From contig CM031618.1 of assembly GCA_018398815.1 (NCBI GenBank), positions 53,119,828-53,183,827 on the forward strand: DNA of 64,000 nt, read 5' to 3'. Source of the DNA: Conus ventricosus (lineage: Eukaryota > Mollusca > Gastropoda > Neogastropoda > Conidae). Positions 46,800 to 58,595 of this stretch are shown in pieces. A program made the position numbers and the translations under genes. The notes under the pieces were generated by a model. That model was not told where the DNA came from. It saw only the letters and a list, made by a program, of their open reading frames with translations, and made no database searches. Numbering within the stretch: the stretch's first letter is position 1; each line of letters starts with the position of its first letter.

Positions 46800-49700
46800 A
46801 CCCATTGAACGAATCAATGACTGAACGTCCAACTGAACGAATCAATGACTGAATGAGCGACTAAACGAATCAATGACTGAACGACCGACTGAACGAATCA
46901 ATGACTGAACGACCGACCGAACGAAGTAATGACAGACTCAACGAATCAATGACTGAATGACCGACTGGATGAATTAATGACTGAAAGAGCGACCGACTGA
47001 CCAACTAAACGAACGAGTGACTGAATTACCGATTGACGACCGATCGACCGAGTGAGACAATGGATGACNNNNNNNNNNNNNNNNNNNNNNNNNNNNNNNN
47101 NNNNNNNNNNNNNNNNNNNNNNNNNNNNNNNNNNNNNNNNNNNNNNNNNNNNNNNNNNNNNNNNNNNNTTAACGAGCGACCGACCAAATAAATTCACGAA
47201 TGAATGACTGAACGACCAAACCGACCGACAGCACGAGCGAATGTGAACGAGCGACCGACTGAATAAATGACACGAGTGACTGAACGAATGAATAACTGGA
47301 CGACCGACTGACAGAATCAATGATCGAACGACCGACTGATCGAATGAATAACTGAACGACCGACTGACTGAATGAATGACTGAAAGACCGAGTAAATGAA
47401 TAACTGAACGACCGACTCACTGAAACGATGACTGACCGCGTGAACGAATGAATGACTGAGCGACCAAATAAATAACTGACCAAGCGACCGATCGAACGAA
47501 TGCACAAACGAGTAATTAAACGACCAATTGACTGAACGAGTGACCAACGGTACAAATGGACGAACGAATGACCGACTGACTGAACGAATGAATGACTGAA
47601 CGATGACTGAATGACAGGAAAACTAAATGACCGCCTGAACAGATTAATAACTGAACGACCGACTGAACCAATGAATAATTGAACTACCGACTAAAAGAAT
47701 CAATGACTGAACGACCGTCCGACAGAATCAATGACTGAACGACCGTCCGACAGAATCAATGACTGACCAACTAAACGAACGAGTGGCTGAATGACCAATT
47801 GACGACCGATCGACCGACTGAACGAATGAATGACTGAACGAGCAACCGACTAAATAAATTTACCAATGAATGACTGAACTGACCGATTGAACGAGCGAAT
47901 GACTGAACGAGCGATCGACCGAATAAATGACTGAACGACCGACTGAACGAATGAATGACTGAATGACCGAATCAATGATTGAACGACCGACTGACCGAAT
48001 GAATGACTGAAAGACTGACTGACCGAATGAATGACTGAAAGAGTAAATGAATCAATGACTGAACGACGACCAACCGGTGGACGAACGAATGACAGAACGA
48101 GAGACTGACATAATGAATAACTGAACAAGCGATCTATCCAACAAATGGACGAACGAGTGACTGAACAACCGACTGACTGACTGAACGAATGAATGTCTGA
48201 ACAACTGACTGACCGATGAATAGCGGAACGACTGGCCGACCGAACAAATTTGCGATGCAAATGACCGATCGACCGACTCACTGAACGAATGATCGTCTTT
48301 ACGGCCAACTAACCAACTGACCGAATGAATGACTGAACAACAGACTGACCGAATGAATGACTGAACGACAGACCGACTGAACGAATGATCGTCTTAACGA
48401 CCAACTTGCCGACTGAACGAATGTATGTCTGAACGACCGACTGACCGAATGAATGACTTATCGACAGACTGACGCAAAAAATAACTCGACGACCGACAGA
48501 CTGCATCACCGACTGAACGACCGACTGACCGACTGAAAGAATGAATGATCGAACAACCGGCTGAACGAATTATCAACTGAACGACCGACTGAACGAATGA
48601 TTGACTGAACGAAGATGACCGACTGAATGAGTGATCGAGCGACCGACTGAATGACAGAAAAACTGAATAAATGACAGAGCAAATGATTAACTGAACAACC
48701 GTCTGAACGAATGAATACTTGAACTACATAAACTGAAAGAATATATGACTGAACGACCAACTGACCGAATCAATGACTGACCAACTAAACGAATGAGTGA
48801 CTGAATGACAGATTGACGACCGATCGACCGACTGACGGAATCAATGACTGAACGAGCGACCGACCAAATAAATTTACGAATCAATGACTAAACGACCAAC
48901 TGACCGACTGAACGAGCGAATGACTGAACGAGCGACCGACCAAACAAATGACTGAACGAATGAATGACTGAACGACCGACTGACCGAATGAATGACTGAA
49001 CGACCGACTGACCGAATGAATGACTGAAAGGCCGAGTAAATGAATGAATGACCGACTGACTGAATCGATGACTGAACGACCGACTGACCGAGTGTACAAA
49101 TGAATGACTGAACGACTGGCTCACCAAATCAATGACTGTACGACTGACCGGTGGACGAACGAATGACATAACGACAGACTGACCAAATAAATGACTGAAC
49201 AAGCGATCAATCCAACAAATGGATGGAGTGACTGAACCAGCAACTGACTGAACGAGTGATCGACCGAACAAATGGATGAACGAATGACCGAAGAAGTGAC
49301 TGACTGACTGACTGAACGAATGACTGACCGATAAATGACGGAACAAATGACCGACCGAACAAATTGACGAACGAATGACTGAACGAATGATCGTATTAAC
49401 GACCAACTGAACGATCGAATGACTGAACGACCGACTGACCGACTGACGACTGAACGACTGACTGACCAAAAGAACGACTGATCGAGCGACCTATCGAACA
49501 AATGCACGAACGAGTGACTGAACGACCGATTGACTGAACGAGTGTCTGACCGAATAAATGGACTAACAAATGACTGAACAAGCGACCGACTTACTGACCG
49601 ATGAATGACAGAACGAACGACCGACGGATGAATGACGGAACGAACGACCGACCGATGAATGACAGAACGATCGACCGAATGAATGACTGAACGACCGACT

Positions 49701-51860
49701 GACCGAATCAATGTTCGTGTTAACGACCAACTGACCGAATGAATGAACGACCAACTGACCGAATTAATGACTAAACGGCCAACAGACCGAATGAATGACT
49801 TAACGACCTACTGCCCAAACGGTTGACTGAACCACATGCCCGACCCACAGAACAATTGCATGGCTGAACGACCGACTGAACGGCTGAACGACCGACCGAA
49901 CGACTGCACGACCGCCTGAACGACTGCACGACCGACTGAACGACCGACTTAACGACTGCACGACCGACTGAACGACTGCACGACCGACTGAATGACTGCA
50001 CGACCGACTGAACGACCGCACGACTGAACGACCGACTGCACAACCGACTGAATGACTGCATGGCTGAACGACCGACTGAACGACTGCACGACCGACTGAA
50101 CGACCGACTGCATGACTGAACGACCGACTGAACGACTACACGACCGACTGAACGACTGCACAACCGACTGAACGACTGCACGACCGACTGCATGAATGAA
50201 CGACCGACTGAACGACTGCACGACCGACCGACTGAACGACTGCACGACCGACCGACTGAACGACTGCACAACCGACCGAACGACCGACTGAACAACTGAA
50301 CGACCAGCTGAACAACCGACTGAACAACTGAACGACCGACTGAACAACCGACTGAACGACTGCACGACCGACCGACTGAACGACCGACCGACTGCACGAC
50401 CGACCGAACGACCGACTGAACAACTGAACGACCAGCTGAACAACCGACTGAACAACTGAACGACCGACTGAACAACCGACTGAACGACTGCACGACCGAC
50501 TGCACGACCGACTGAACGACCGACGGAACGACTGCACGACCGACTGCACGACTGAACAACCCACTGAACGACTGCACGACAGAACGACCGACTGCACGAC
50601 CGACTGAAAGACTGCATGGCTGAACGATCGACCGACCGAATCAATGACAGAACGATCGACTGAACGACTGCACGACCGACTGAACGACTGAATGACCGAC
50701 TGAACGACTGCATGGCTGAACGATCGACCGATCGAATGAATGACAGAACGACCGACTGAACGAATGCATGACTGAACGACTGAACGACTGCATGGCTGAA
50801 CGATCGACCGATCGAATCAATGACAGAACGACCGACTGAACGAATGCGTGACTGAACGACCGACTGACAGAATCGATGACTGAACGACCGACTGAACGAA
50901 TCGATGACAGAACGACCGACTGAACGAATCAATGACAGAACGACCGACTGAACGAATGCGTGACTGAACGACCGACTGACAGAATCGATGACTGAACGAC
51001 CGACTGAACGAATCAATGACAGAACGACCGACTGAACGAATCAATGACTGAACGACCGACTGACAGAATCGATGACTGAACGACCGACTGAACGAATCAA
51101 TGACAGAACGACCGACTGAACGAATCAATGACTGAACGACCGACTGACAGAATCGATGACTGAACGACCGACTGAACGAATCAATGACAGAACAACCGAC
51201 TGAACGAATGCATGACTGAACGACCGACTGACCGGTGAACGAACGAGCGACAGACTGAACGAGCGACCAACCGAATAAATGCACGAACGAATGACGTGAC
51301 AACGGACTGACTGACTGACCGAACGAATGAATGTCTGAACAAGCTACTGACCGATGAATGACTGAACGAACAATCGACCGAACGAATTTACGAACGAATG
51401 ACTGAACGACTGACTGGCCGAATGAATGACTGAACGACCTACTGACTGAATGGATGACTAAACGACCCACTTAACGAAATAACAACTGAACGACCGACTG
51501 ACCGAATAATTGACTGAACGACAACTGATCAAATGAATGACAGATCGAGCGACTGAATGACCGAATTAATAATCGAACGACCGACTGAACAAATGAATGA
51601 CTGAACGGCCGACAGAATGACTGAACGACCGACAGAATGATTGAACGACCGACTGAATGACCGAATTAATAATTGAACGACCGACTGAACAAATGAATGA
51701 CTGAGCGAGCGAACGACCATACCAATATACGAACGAATGGCTGAACGACCGACTGACCGAACCGACGTTTGAACGACCGATTGAACAATGAACAACTAAA
51801 CCTAACGACCGACCGAACAAATGAATGACCGCACGAAAGCGATTGATCGACCAACCGACC
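46800..51860. repeat. Tetranucleotide-based satellite (GACT/GAAC/GAAT)
   Basis: Around 5 kb of sequence is built from four-base words such as GACT, GAAC, GACC and GAAT, in phrases like GACTGAACGACCGACTGAAC. The 49,860-50,640 part is a more regular GAACGACTGCACGACCGACT version and 50,840-51,230 repeats a longer phrase with GAATCAATGACAGAACGACC. Minus-strand Arg/Ser/Val frames of up to 355 residues come from the repeat. Confidence 0.95.
47069..47168. other. Assembly gap (100 N)
   Basis: Exactly 100 N inside the satellite. The round number suggests a scaffold gap of unknown true length. Confidence 0.99.
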
Positions 51861-52488
51861 GAACATACGCACAAAAAACAATAAAAATGGAGAAAAAAAA
51901 ACACGAACGATCAAACAAATGTATGAAACAAAGGAAGGAATGAACAAAAAAGACAAAAAAAAGAGACGAAAACGGAATAAAAGTCACAAATAGTGTACCA
52001 ACGAATGAAAAGAACATAAACGATTATAAAACAAACTCGTCTAAAACATCACGAGGGTCAGGCGGGCATTGTGTGTGTGTGTGGGGGGGGGGGGGGGGGG
52101 GGGGGGATTGTTATAATTCTATGTGCCATTAATTTCAGTCTAAAACATTGAAATTGTATATGTAAAATTTTTTTTTTTTAACCTAACACTTTCCATCGGT
52201 AATACGTGATTACCATATCACAGGGCGTACATTGCTTAAAGGTAAAGTAATTATTTTTTAAATGAATAAATCGAGACTTAAAAACGGTAACCATAATTAA
52301 GATCAATCATTTTATCACCGAGTAACTACCAAACTAGATACATACATGAATATGTAAAGGAAGAAACACATGATGTCTGTCTTTCTCTTAAACAAAAAAA
52401 ATGGAAACAGAATGGGATAAATAAAAAAAAAGATTTTTTTTTCTCTTTTAGCAATATATATCTATGTCCTTTGGTTCACCTCACTCCC
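51861..52488. other. AT-rich unassigned stretch
   Basis: Contains a ~24-base G run (52,083-52,106) and A/T homopolymers; nothing else is recognised. Confidence 0.4.
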
Positions 52489-52490
52489 TC

Positions 52491-52550
<60 letters not shown>

Positions 52551-52605
52551 ATGATGACGATGATGACGATGACGATGATGACGACGACGACGACGACGAG
52601 GAACG
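52489..52605. repeat. (CT)n then (GAT/GAC)n repeats
   Basis: CT run to 52,546 followed by GATGACGATGATGACGAC-type sequence. Confidence 0.95.
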
Positions 52606-53138
52606 AGAAGAAGACACCCCAAGAATGATGACTGATAGACCAGATGGCATGAACAGAACGTGAGAAGGATGAACGAGACAGGAACGGATGTACAAAACGT
52701 CAAACCGGTGAACAGTAGACTGGAGAAAAAGAGCAGAACGTGGTAAAGAACAGTGGCGGTTGAGAGGACACGCCAACGACTGGACGGACCGGAGGGGAAG
52801 AAGACGGCGCCAGAACGATAAACGAATGACGTGCCCGGGACAAAACGAAAAGATCGTGAGACTGATGACTGATGGACAGAACTCGAGAACGATGAATAAT
52901 TAACAGCAGGGAAAAAACAAAAACAAAAACATGCAAACGATGGAAGGAATGAGAAGAACGCGGTCATTGTGAATGGCCGACGGGACAGAAAAGGAGAAGG
53001 TAAGTATGATGACTGACGAAAAGGAATGCGGAGTGGAAAATGTGATGAAAATGAAGGTTGGATGGAATGGAGAGACAAGAGCGCGCTAAAGGTAACTGAC
53101 AGACTAGATGAAAATAAAGAGTCTGAAAACTTTGAGAA
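52606..53138. repeat. Degenerate minisatellite remnant
   Basis: Recurring GAACGTGAGAA, GATGACTGA and GGAGAA words at irregular intervals resemble 58,790-59,040 and 60,420-61,790. No unit length can be fixed. Confidence 0.5.
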
Positions 53139-53251
53139 AGACCTGGATAACAACACAAAAACAAGCCTTTAATCTGTGGGAAAATAAACCAACAAGACCT
53201 GGATAACAATAACAAAGAAAATCCTTGAATATGTGAAAAATAAACCAGCGC
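53139..53251. repeat. Two-copy tandem duplication (~58 bp)
   Basis: AGACCTGGATAACAA starts at 53,140 and 53,198; both units end with AAATAAACCA. Confidence 0.8.
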
Positions 53252-54150
53252 AAAATAAAGTCTGCACCACTCAGGACAAAGACGTTGACCGTCTTGTGCA
53301 GGAAGAAATCACTATAAAAGAAAGAGGAACTTTGCTCTGAGCTCAACAACAAACAGAGCAAAAGAGCTCCACATGTGCTAACAGTTCAGGATTCATCAAC
53401 TGGTGATGACTTTCCAACACTGTCGAAGAAGTCGTGGTGGCAGTGAAATCGCTGAGGCATAGCAAGGCTGCAAGCACTGGCAACATCGCTACAGAACACT
53501 TGAATACGCGGGAAGGCAGTAACCGATAGACTGACTGCTATCTGCAACAAAATCTAGCACACTAGCAAGTGGCTAACGCCAAAGAGACTCGACCACTAAT
53601 CGTCACACGTCTAGAGAGAGGAAATCCTCACTGCCAGAACAACGCGAGATCAATTAGAATAGCAACGTAATGCTCAAAATCATTATGAATAGATTACAGT
53701 TATAAGCAGACATCGTTGCATCTGAAAGGCCTTGGTATTGTCAAACAAATCTTTAACCCTTCGCACAACAGGAAGTCTATCAAGCGGTTTGACAGTCAGT
53801 CCCGAGATGCTGCAGGCCGTTATGAAGAAATCTGATATCGGGACAAAGTTAATCAACAACATCCAGGAAGTATACTGCAAAGTGACCAGCGCAGTACTCA
53901 CAAAGGGCACGACTGCAAAATGGTCCGATATATCAGTTGGAATTCGTCAGGGTCTCTTTTCTTTAAAATACTTTTCACCATAGTCCTGGAATGCATCATG
54001 AATGATCCACTCGAAGCTCATATTAACAAACTCAGAATTGCGAGAACTATCACGATCCTTCACTTTGCAGAAAACTCCAATGTCATGGCCGGGCACTGAA
54101 CAAGAACTCATTAAGCTTGTTAAAACACTGGATGAAACATCCACAAGACA
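53252..54150 (+). pseudogene. Dead LINE reverse transcriptase, part 1 (left of Tc1-like insertion)
   Basis: Frames resembling an RTE-like non-LTR polymerase are seen in order: KDVDRLVQEEI (~53,280), EEVVVAVKSLRHSKAAS (~53,430), a stretch resembling the NYRTISLIS region but broken, LTVSPEMLQAVMKKSDI (~53,790), TSAVLTKGTTAKWSDISVGI and RQG (~53,890-53,950), then FTIVLECIMNDPLE. Where FADDI is expected the sequence reads HFAENS, so the catalytic aspartates are gone. LVKTLDETSTR ends directly at the transposon boundary. Several stops and frame changes show it is non-functional. Confidence 0.8.
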
Positions 54151-54179
54151 TATACTCCCCGCAACAAGTTAAGGAACGC
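54151..54179. repeat. Left TIR of Tc1-like element
   Basis: TA followed by TACTCCCCGCAACAAG and on to GGAACGC; matches the complement of 55,720-55,748 with one mismatch. Confidence 0.93.
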
Positions 54180-54516
54180 CCTACGTTTTTTGTACCTTCT
54201 TAAATGAAATGAGTAAAAAAGGCCAGGCCGCCCATTTTGGAAAAAAATGCAGCAGAACGGTACTTGAAACATTGCTCGACACACCGGTATGATTCCTGTA
54301 CTCACCACTCTGCCACTCAATGCCTCGCCAGCGGCGGGACATTCGTGCAAATGAGGAAATTGCACTGACCGTGGAACAAGCCCCTGCTGACCAGACCGGG
54401 CATGTGCAGCGATTCGGCAGGTTGCACGTGCAAGCACTGACAACTGTGAACACTGATCCGCACAAACTGCACCAAAATGGGTATCAGAAAGGGCATTAAA
54501 AACGACACAACCAGAC

Positions 54517-55545
54517 ATGCCTCCAAGAAGACGACTGAGTGCAGTGGACTGCGGGCGCGCTCTGGCGTGGCTAGCAGAGGGTGTGTCTTTACGAGAGGTG
54601 GGCAGACGTCTTCAGGTGTCGGCCTCAGTCATTCACAGACTCAATGAACGTTATGCGACAACAGGCAGGACGGAAGAACGAGCGCGCACTGGACGTCCTC
54701 GTTGCACCAGTCGACGGGATGACCGATTTCTCTACCTGTCAACTTTACGGGACAGAACAGTCACAACACCCATGCTGAGACGTCGCCTCATGCAAGCAGC
54801 AAATGTCAATGTCAGGGTTTCCACTGTCCGCAACCGCCTTCATGAATTTTACCTCCAGTCTCGTCGGCCAGCCATCCGAATTCCACTGACTCAGGGTCAC
54901 CGACAGGCCCGCCTGGCGTGGTGCCGCCTCCATCAGCATTGGAACAGGCAGCAGTGGTCGAGGATCCTCTTTACCGATGAGTCACGTTTCACTGTCTCAT
55001 TCAATGATGGCAGGAGACGAGTCTGGCGCAGACAAGGAGAACGATTCACTGCCGCCACCATTCGTGAGGTCGACCGTTATGGAGGTGGTTCGGTAATGGT
55101 GTGGGGTGGTTTTCATCTCCATGGCAGAACCCCCCTGTACGTCATCCATGGATCTTTGACTGGTCAGCGTTATCGGGATGAGATCGTCCGCCCCATTGTG
55201 CAGCCAGCTCTCCAGGCCATGGGTCCTGGTGCGACTCTCCAGGACGACAACGCCCCTCCGCATCGAGCCCACGTGGTACGAGACTTCTTCCAGCAGCAGG
55301 GGATCCAACGCATGGAATGGCCATCGCGCTCTCCAGACCTGGCACCGATAGAGCACCTGTGGGACGTCCTGGGTAGACGAGTTGCTGACAACCACCCTCC
55401 GCCCGCTGATGTGGCCCAGCTGACCCAGTTCCTGCAGCAGGAATGGCAGGCCATCCCGCAACAGACCCTTACAACCCTGGTTCATTCCATGCGGCGTCGG
55501 TGCAGAGCATGTGTGGCCCAGAATGGCGGCCACACCCACTATTGA
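54517..55545 (+). CDS. Tc1-like DD34E transposase
   Basis: 342 residues, the usual length for Tc1-family transposases (~340), with no stop or frameshift. Residues 1-50 form a first helix-turn-helix (LAEGVSLREVGRRLQVSASV); GRPR at 59-62 is the AT-hook-like linker; ~70-120 form the second DNA-binding helix-turn-helix. The RNase H-like catalytic domain has D154 (LFTDESRF), D244 (QDDNAPPHR) and E279 (SPDLAPIEHLWD). There are 34 residues between the last two, hence DD34E. The GGGSVMVWGGF block at 190-199 is also typical. It binds its TIRs in the nucleus and moves the element by cut-and-paste into TA sites. The ATG at 54,517 fits the family's N-terminus. No promoter is evident. Confidence 0.96.
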   Translation: MPPRRRLSAVDCGRALAWLAEGVSLREVGRRLQVSASVIHRLNERYATTGRTEERARTGRPRCTSRRDDRFLYLSTLRDRTVTTPMLRRRLMQAANVNVRVSTVRNRLHEFYLQSRRPAIRIPLTQGHRQARLAWCRLHQHWNRQQWSRILFTDESRFTVSFNDGRRRVWRRQGERFTAATIREVDRYGGGSVMVWGGFHLHGRTPLYVIHGSLTGQRYRDEIVRPIVQPALQAMGPGATLQDDNAPPHRAHVVRDFFQQQGIQRMEWPSRSPDLAPIEHLWDVLGRRVADNHPPPADVAQLTQFLQQEWQAIPQQTLTTLVHSMRRRCRACVAQNGGHTHY

Positions 55546-55719
55546 CTGCTGCTGACTTTTCAAATGGGGGTGTCTCTTTTTTATTACTGATTGTTCAACG
55601 ACGTGTGAATGGCTTTCATTGAAATTGTAGCCACAGGTGGCTGAATGACTGGGCGAAACATTCGAGTAAACTGTTTTCCTCTGTCTGTATTAAAACACAT
55701 TTAACAGCAATTTCTGTAA

Positions 55720-55748
55720 GCGTTCCTTAACTTGTTGCGGGGAGTGTA
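55720..55748. repeat. Right TIR of Tc1-like element
   Basis: GCGTTCCTTAACTTGTTGCG followed by GGGAGTG and the TA duplication. Confidence 0.93.
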
Positions 55749-56425
55749 GTATGGATATCAATACCGAGAAGACCAAGCGAATGGCCAGCCACACCACCTC
55801 CTCCAGTACTGATATAACCATGGATGGAAGCTAGGAACAGTTTATATATCTGGGATCTCTTTTCAGCGATGGGGGATTCAAATCAAATACCCTCTCAAGA
55901 GCAGCAAAGACATCAGTTCTGTCCAGACTGAACCCTGTAAGGAAAGACGATAACATCTCAGTGAAACACAGATCTGGCTCCTGCATGCACGGGGGGGGGG
56001 GGGGGGGGGGTCCAAGTCCCTATATGCAAACGCGGCATGGACCGGGAAGACAGAATCCAATCACAGAAATGAGGCGTCATTGCACGATACTGTACGTCCG
56101 ATCCACGGACTACATCACCACTGAACAAGTGGTCAGACCACGAAACAGCACATCAGGCCATACGAAGATTCGCCGACACCAGCAAAGCAAAAAATCTACC
56201 TTGGCATTGTCATGAAGATCCAACGGCCCTGCCGAAATAATCATCCAGGGAAAAGCTGAAGGTGCGAGACCAACGGGAAGAAAGAAACAAATGGACTGAC
56301 AACACTGCAGAATGGACAGGATCGTCGTCTGTAGAGCCTAAGGCCTCGGAACACAACCCACAGAACTGGAGGAATCTGGTGAACAGTTCTTCGGTGCGAT
56401 GCTCCAATGACTTCACACGGACCTT
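55749..56425 (+). pseudogene. Dead LINE reverse transcriptase, part 2 (right of Tc1-like insertion)
   Basis: Continues the interrupted LINE frame: MDINTEKTKRMASHT, DITMDGS, stop, EQFIYLGSLFSDGGF, LSRAAKTSVLSRLNPVRKDD, then degenerate sequence with a ~21-base poly-G run (55,990-56,010). The C-terminal GKAEGARPTGRKKQ block and VRCSNDF at 56,390-56,410 mark the usual end of this LINE type. The segment between ~56,010 and 56,200 is not recognisable. Confidence 0.78.
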
Positions 56426-57277
56426 GGAAAAAAGAATATTAGTGGATATTAGTGATTCCGAAACAAAATCATTTTTTGTACCTTTAGATGATGTTGCAGA
56501 ACGTGCGCGTGATTCTAGAATTGAGCCATCTATAACATTTCAAAAAAGAATAATTTGGATACATGTTCTGGGACTGAACCATCTGCAACACATTTTTTTA
56601 AATAATTTGGATACACAGTTTTAATATGTTCTTGAGTTTCAGGAAATAAAATGTTTACGTTATCGTCTTTCTCGGATGATAAAATGTTAAAAGTTTTCAC
56701 CTGTCTCCAGTACAACATAATCATCAAATCTGAACTGTCGGTGCTCTTAGTGAGGCATGACAGGCATTGTTGAAGCTGATGAAACAGATGAAAGAACACT
56801 ATTGAATGTTTTTTTCATATAATTCATTTCTATAATGTATAACTGGCTGAAGAGAGACAGCGTGTGTCTAGCTCTTCAGGTACTTTTCACCGGAATCTAA
56901 GAATACTTTGTTTCCGACTTCAAAACAAAACAAAAAACACTTCGAATAAAAACGATTAGTTTTTTGACAACTTGCCTTATCCTGAAAAAGGCAATAAGCC
57001 TCTTCATGGTATTAAGTCTATATATTTGTATGTATCGGATTGCCAAGAGGTGATTTAACAACTCTGCTGTCTGTAGACTGTATTTCATTCCACAAGCTGT
57101 GCAGGGTTGAAAAATAAGCGTCTTAGTTCTAAATCAATTTTGATCGCGACGAGACTGTGGTAACGGAGGTTTATTTTTGTTTGCTTCTTGATCCCATGGT
57201 TATGTGAGCATCAACTGCTGTAAAACGTTTTAACATTTTCCTTGCTCTCATTTTCCAATTCCAAGTATGAAATTGCC
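56426..57277 (-). other. Unassigned; possible decayed coding remnant
   Basis: Minus-strand frames at 56,799-56,530 (with FPETQEHIKTVYPNYLKKC) and 57,088-56,897 have protein-like composition, unlike the surrounding repeats, but match no family I can name. They may belong with the block at 57,868-58,119. Confidence 0.3.
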
Positions 57278-57397
57278 ACACAAACACACGCACGCACGCG
57301 CGCGCGTCCGCATATATATACGTATACAGCCATGCGCGGGCGCGCACGCACACATACGCATATTCAACCATGCGCGTGCGCACACAAGACGTACGTA

Positions 57398-57437
<40 letters not shown>

Positions 57438-57525
57438 CACAACACAACACACACACTACTGACATACAAACACAGACGCAGTACGCACGCACGCACGCAC
57501 CCACCCACCCACCCGCACGCGCGCG
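57278..57525. repeat. (CA)n/(CGCA)n microsatellite region
   Basis: CA, CGCA and CGCG runs, the longest CA run at 57,399-57,435. Confidence 0.93.
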
Positions 57526-57867
57526 TATGCGTCCTCACTGGAAGTCAGTAGCAGCTCACCGACACATCGCTACTTGCTCTCGAGTCTTGCACCATGATTT
57601 TGAATTGACTGGACCACATAAAATTAAAAAGAAATTGCTAACCATTTTTTGTCTTCGAGTTTATTATCTTATGTGCATCAACCTTTCCTTTTTAATGCTT
57701 TATGACTATATGCATTTTTTCCAGAGGCTTTTTAAAACGATCTTCTAGCATTTCTAAAAACAAATCAAATTCCAGCAATACTTCTACGCGAAAAGAAAGA
57801 CTTCAAATGTTCATTAAATTCCTTGTATGTTATGGAAGAATTTGGTCTTTGATGAACAGATGCAGTC

Positions 57868-58119
57868 TCATCTTTCTCTCTTCAACTCTTGATAGCAGAA
57901 GTGTGGCTTGACGAGGAATTGTTCTCCGAGAATGTCGTACAAACCCTGTGCTTCGTCAAAAGACCTCATGCTAACAGTGCTTTCTAATGTTGTAGGATGT
58001 AATGGCAGTTTACAATTATTCTTATTTTTTTGTTTTCCACACACTGTGCACATTTTTGGATTCGGATATTTCAGAACGACGAAAATCACAAAATAACACA
58101 ATTCTGGTTTTAGCAACAA
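57868..58119 (-). CDS. Unrecognised protein fragment with CxxC motif
   Basis: An 83-residue frame with balanced composition: KMCTVCGKQKNKNNCKLPLH near residues 22-41, then TVSMRSFDEAQGLYDILGEQ and KPHFCYQELKRER before a stop. The C-x2-C plus later Cys/His could bind zinc. It is not repeat-derived. Downstream on the minus strand (57,850-57,700) another protein-like stretch, TYKEFNEHLKSFFSRR, follows in another frame. It could be a decayed transposon gene or a real exon; I cannot decide, and no family is assigned. Confidence 0.3.
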   Translation of the reverse strand: MLLKPELCYFVIFVVLKYPNPKMCTVCGKQKNKNNCKLPLHPTTLESTVSMRSFDEAQGLYDILGEQFLVKPHFCYQELKRER

Positions 58120-58212
58120 CTCTGTTGCTGTGATTTAACGTGAAAGTTTATGAATGCCAAAAAAGGATAAGAATGTGGAAATGATGAATAACTGACGGGA
58201 GATGACCATGAT

Positions 58213-58504
58213 GGGCCGGAATAGCTCAGTTGGTAGAGCGCCGGGCTCGTCATCTTGGTGATCCTGGGGTTGCGGGTTCGAATCTCCACTAGGCCGTTTC
58301 GGTACAGGGGAATTTTTCCCTCGGAGTTAACATTGGTTCTGACTCCATGTCCCATACAGTCCTTCGAATGAGACTATAAACCGAGATTCCGTGTGTAACC
58401 GCACGCAGAACATCTTGCACACACGTTAAATCCCATCACGAACTTTCGGAAGAGAAGGCCAGTCTGGCCGTTGGTATGGATGACACGTTACACATAGCAT
58501 GCAT
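58213..58504 (+). mobile_element. tRNA-derived SINE, copy 3 with tRNA head
   Basis: Starts with GGCCGGAATAGCTCAGTTGG and GTAGAGCGCC, has an intact B box GGTTCGAATCTCC, and continues with the same body as the copies at 4825 and 13,595 up to CACATAGCATGCA. The anticodon arm is longer than in the 4825 copy by about eight bases. After GCATGCA the sequence jumps to TCCTGCGTAAG, which looks like the extreme 3' tail, so ~80 bases seem deleted. No clear target-site duplication is seen. Confidence 0.82.
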
Positions 58505-58595
58505 CCTGCGTAAGAAATGGAAAGAATGAAGTAAAGAAATTGAGTGAATTGACAATATTGAATATGAACTGAATGACACGGGAAACGACTGAATG

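Larger units (their letters stand above)
54151..55748 (+). mobile_element. Tc1/mariner-type transposon, apparently complete
   Basis: A 1,598-bp unit including a TA duplication at each end (54,151-54,152 and 55,747-55,748). Terminal inverted repeats of about 27 bp, differing only at the first base after TA, cover 54,153-54,179 and 55,720-55,746; the inner part is AACAAGTTAAGGAACGC. One intact transposase gene fills the centre. Removing the element and one TA rejoins the host LINE frame exactly, so the insertion is precise and younger than the LINE. The intact ORF and near-identical TIRs suggest recent activity. Confidence 0.95.

Noticed and set aside
45114..46808. 564-residue Pro/Cys-rich frame, the longest in the window
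   Set aside because: It runs through C-rich degenerate satellite and the 39-bp array; comparable long frames exist in the other plus frames and on the minus strand.
49949..51016. 355-residue Arg/Ser/Val minus-strand frame resembling an arginine-serine protein
   Set aside because: It is a read-through of the four-base-word satellite, not an RS-domain protein.
58213..58300. Functional tRNA gene (plus strand)
   Set aside because: Same SINE head; the anticodon arm contains extra bases and the SINE body follows directly.
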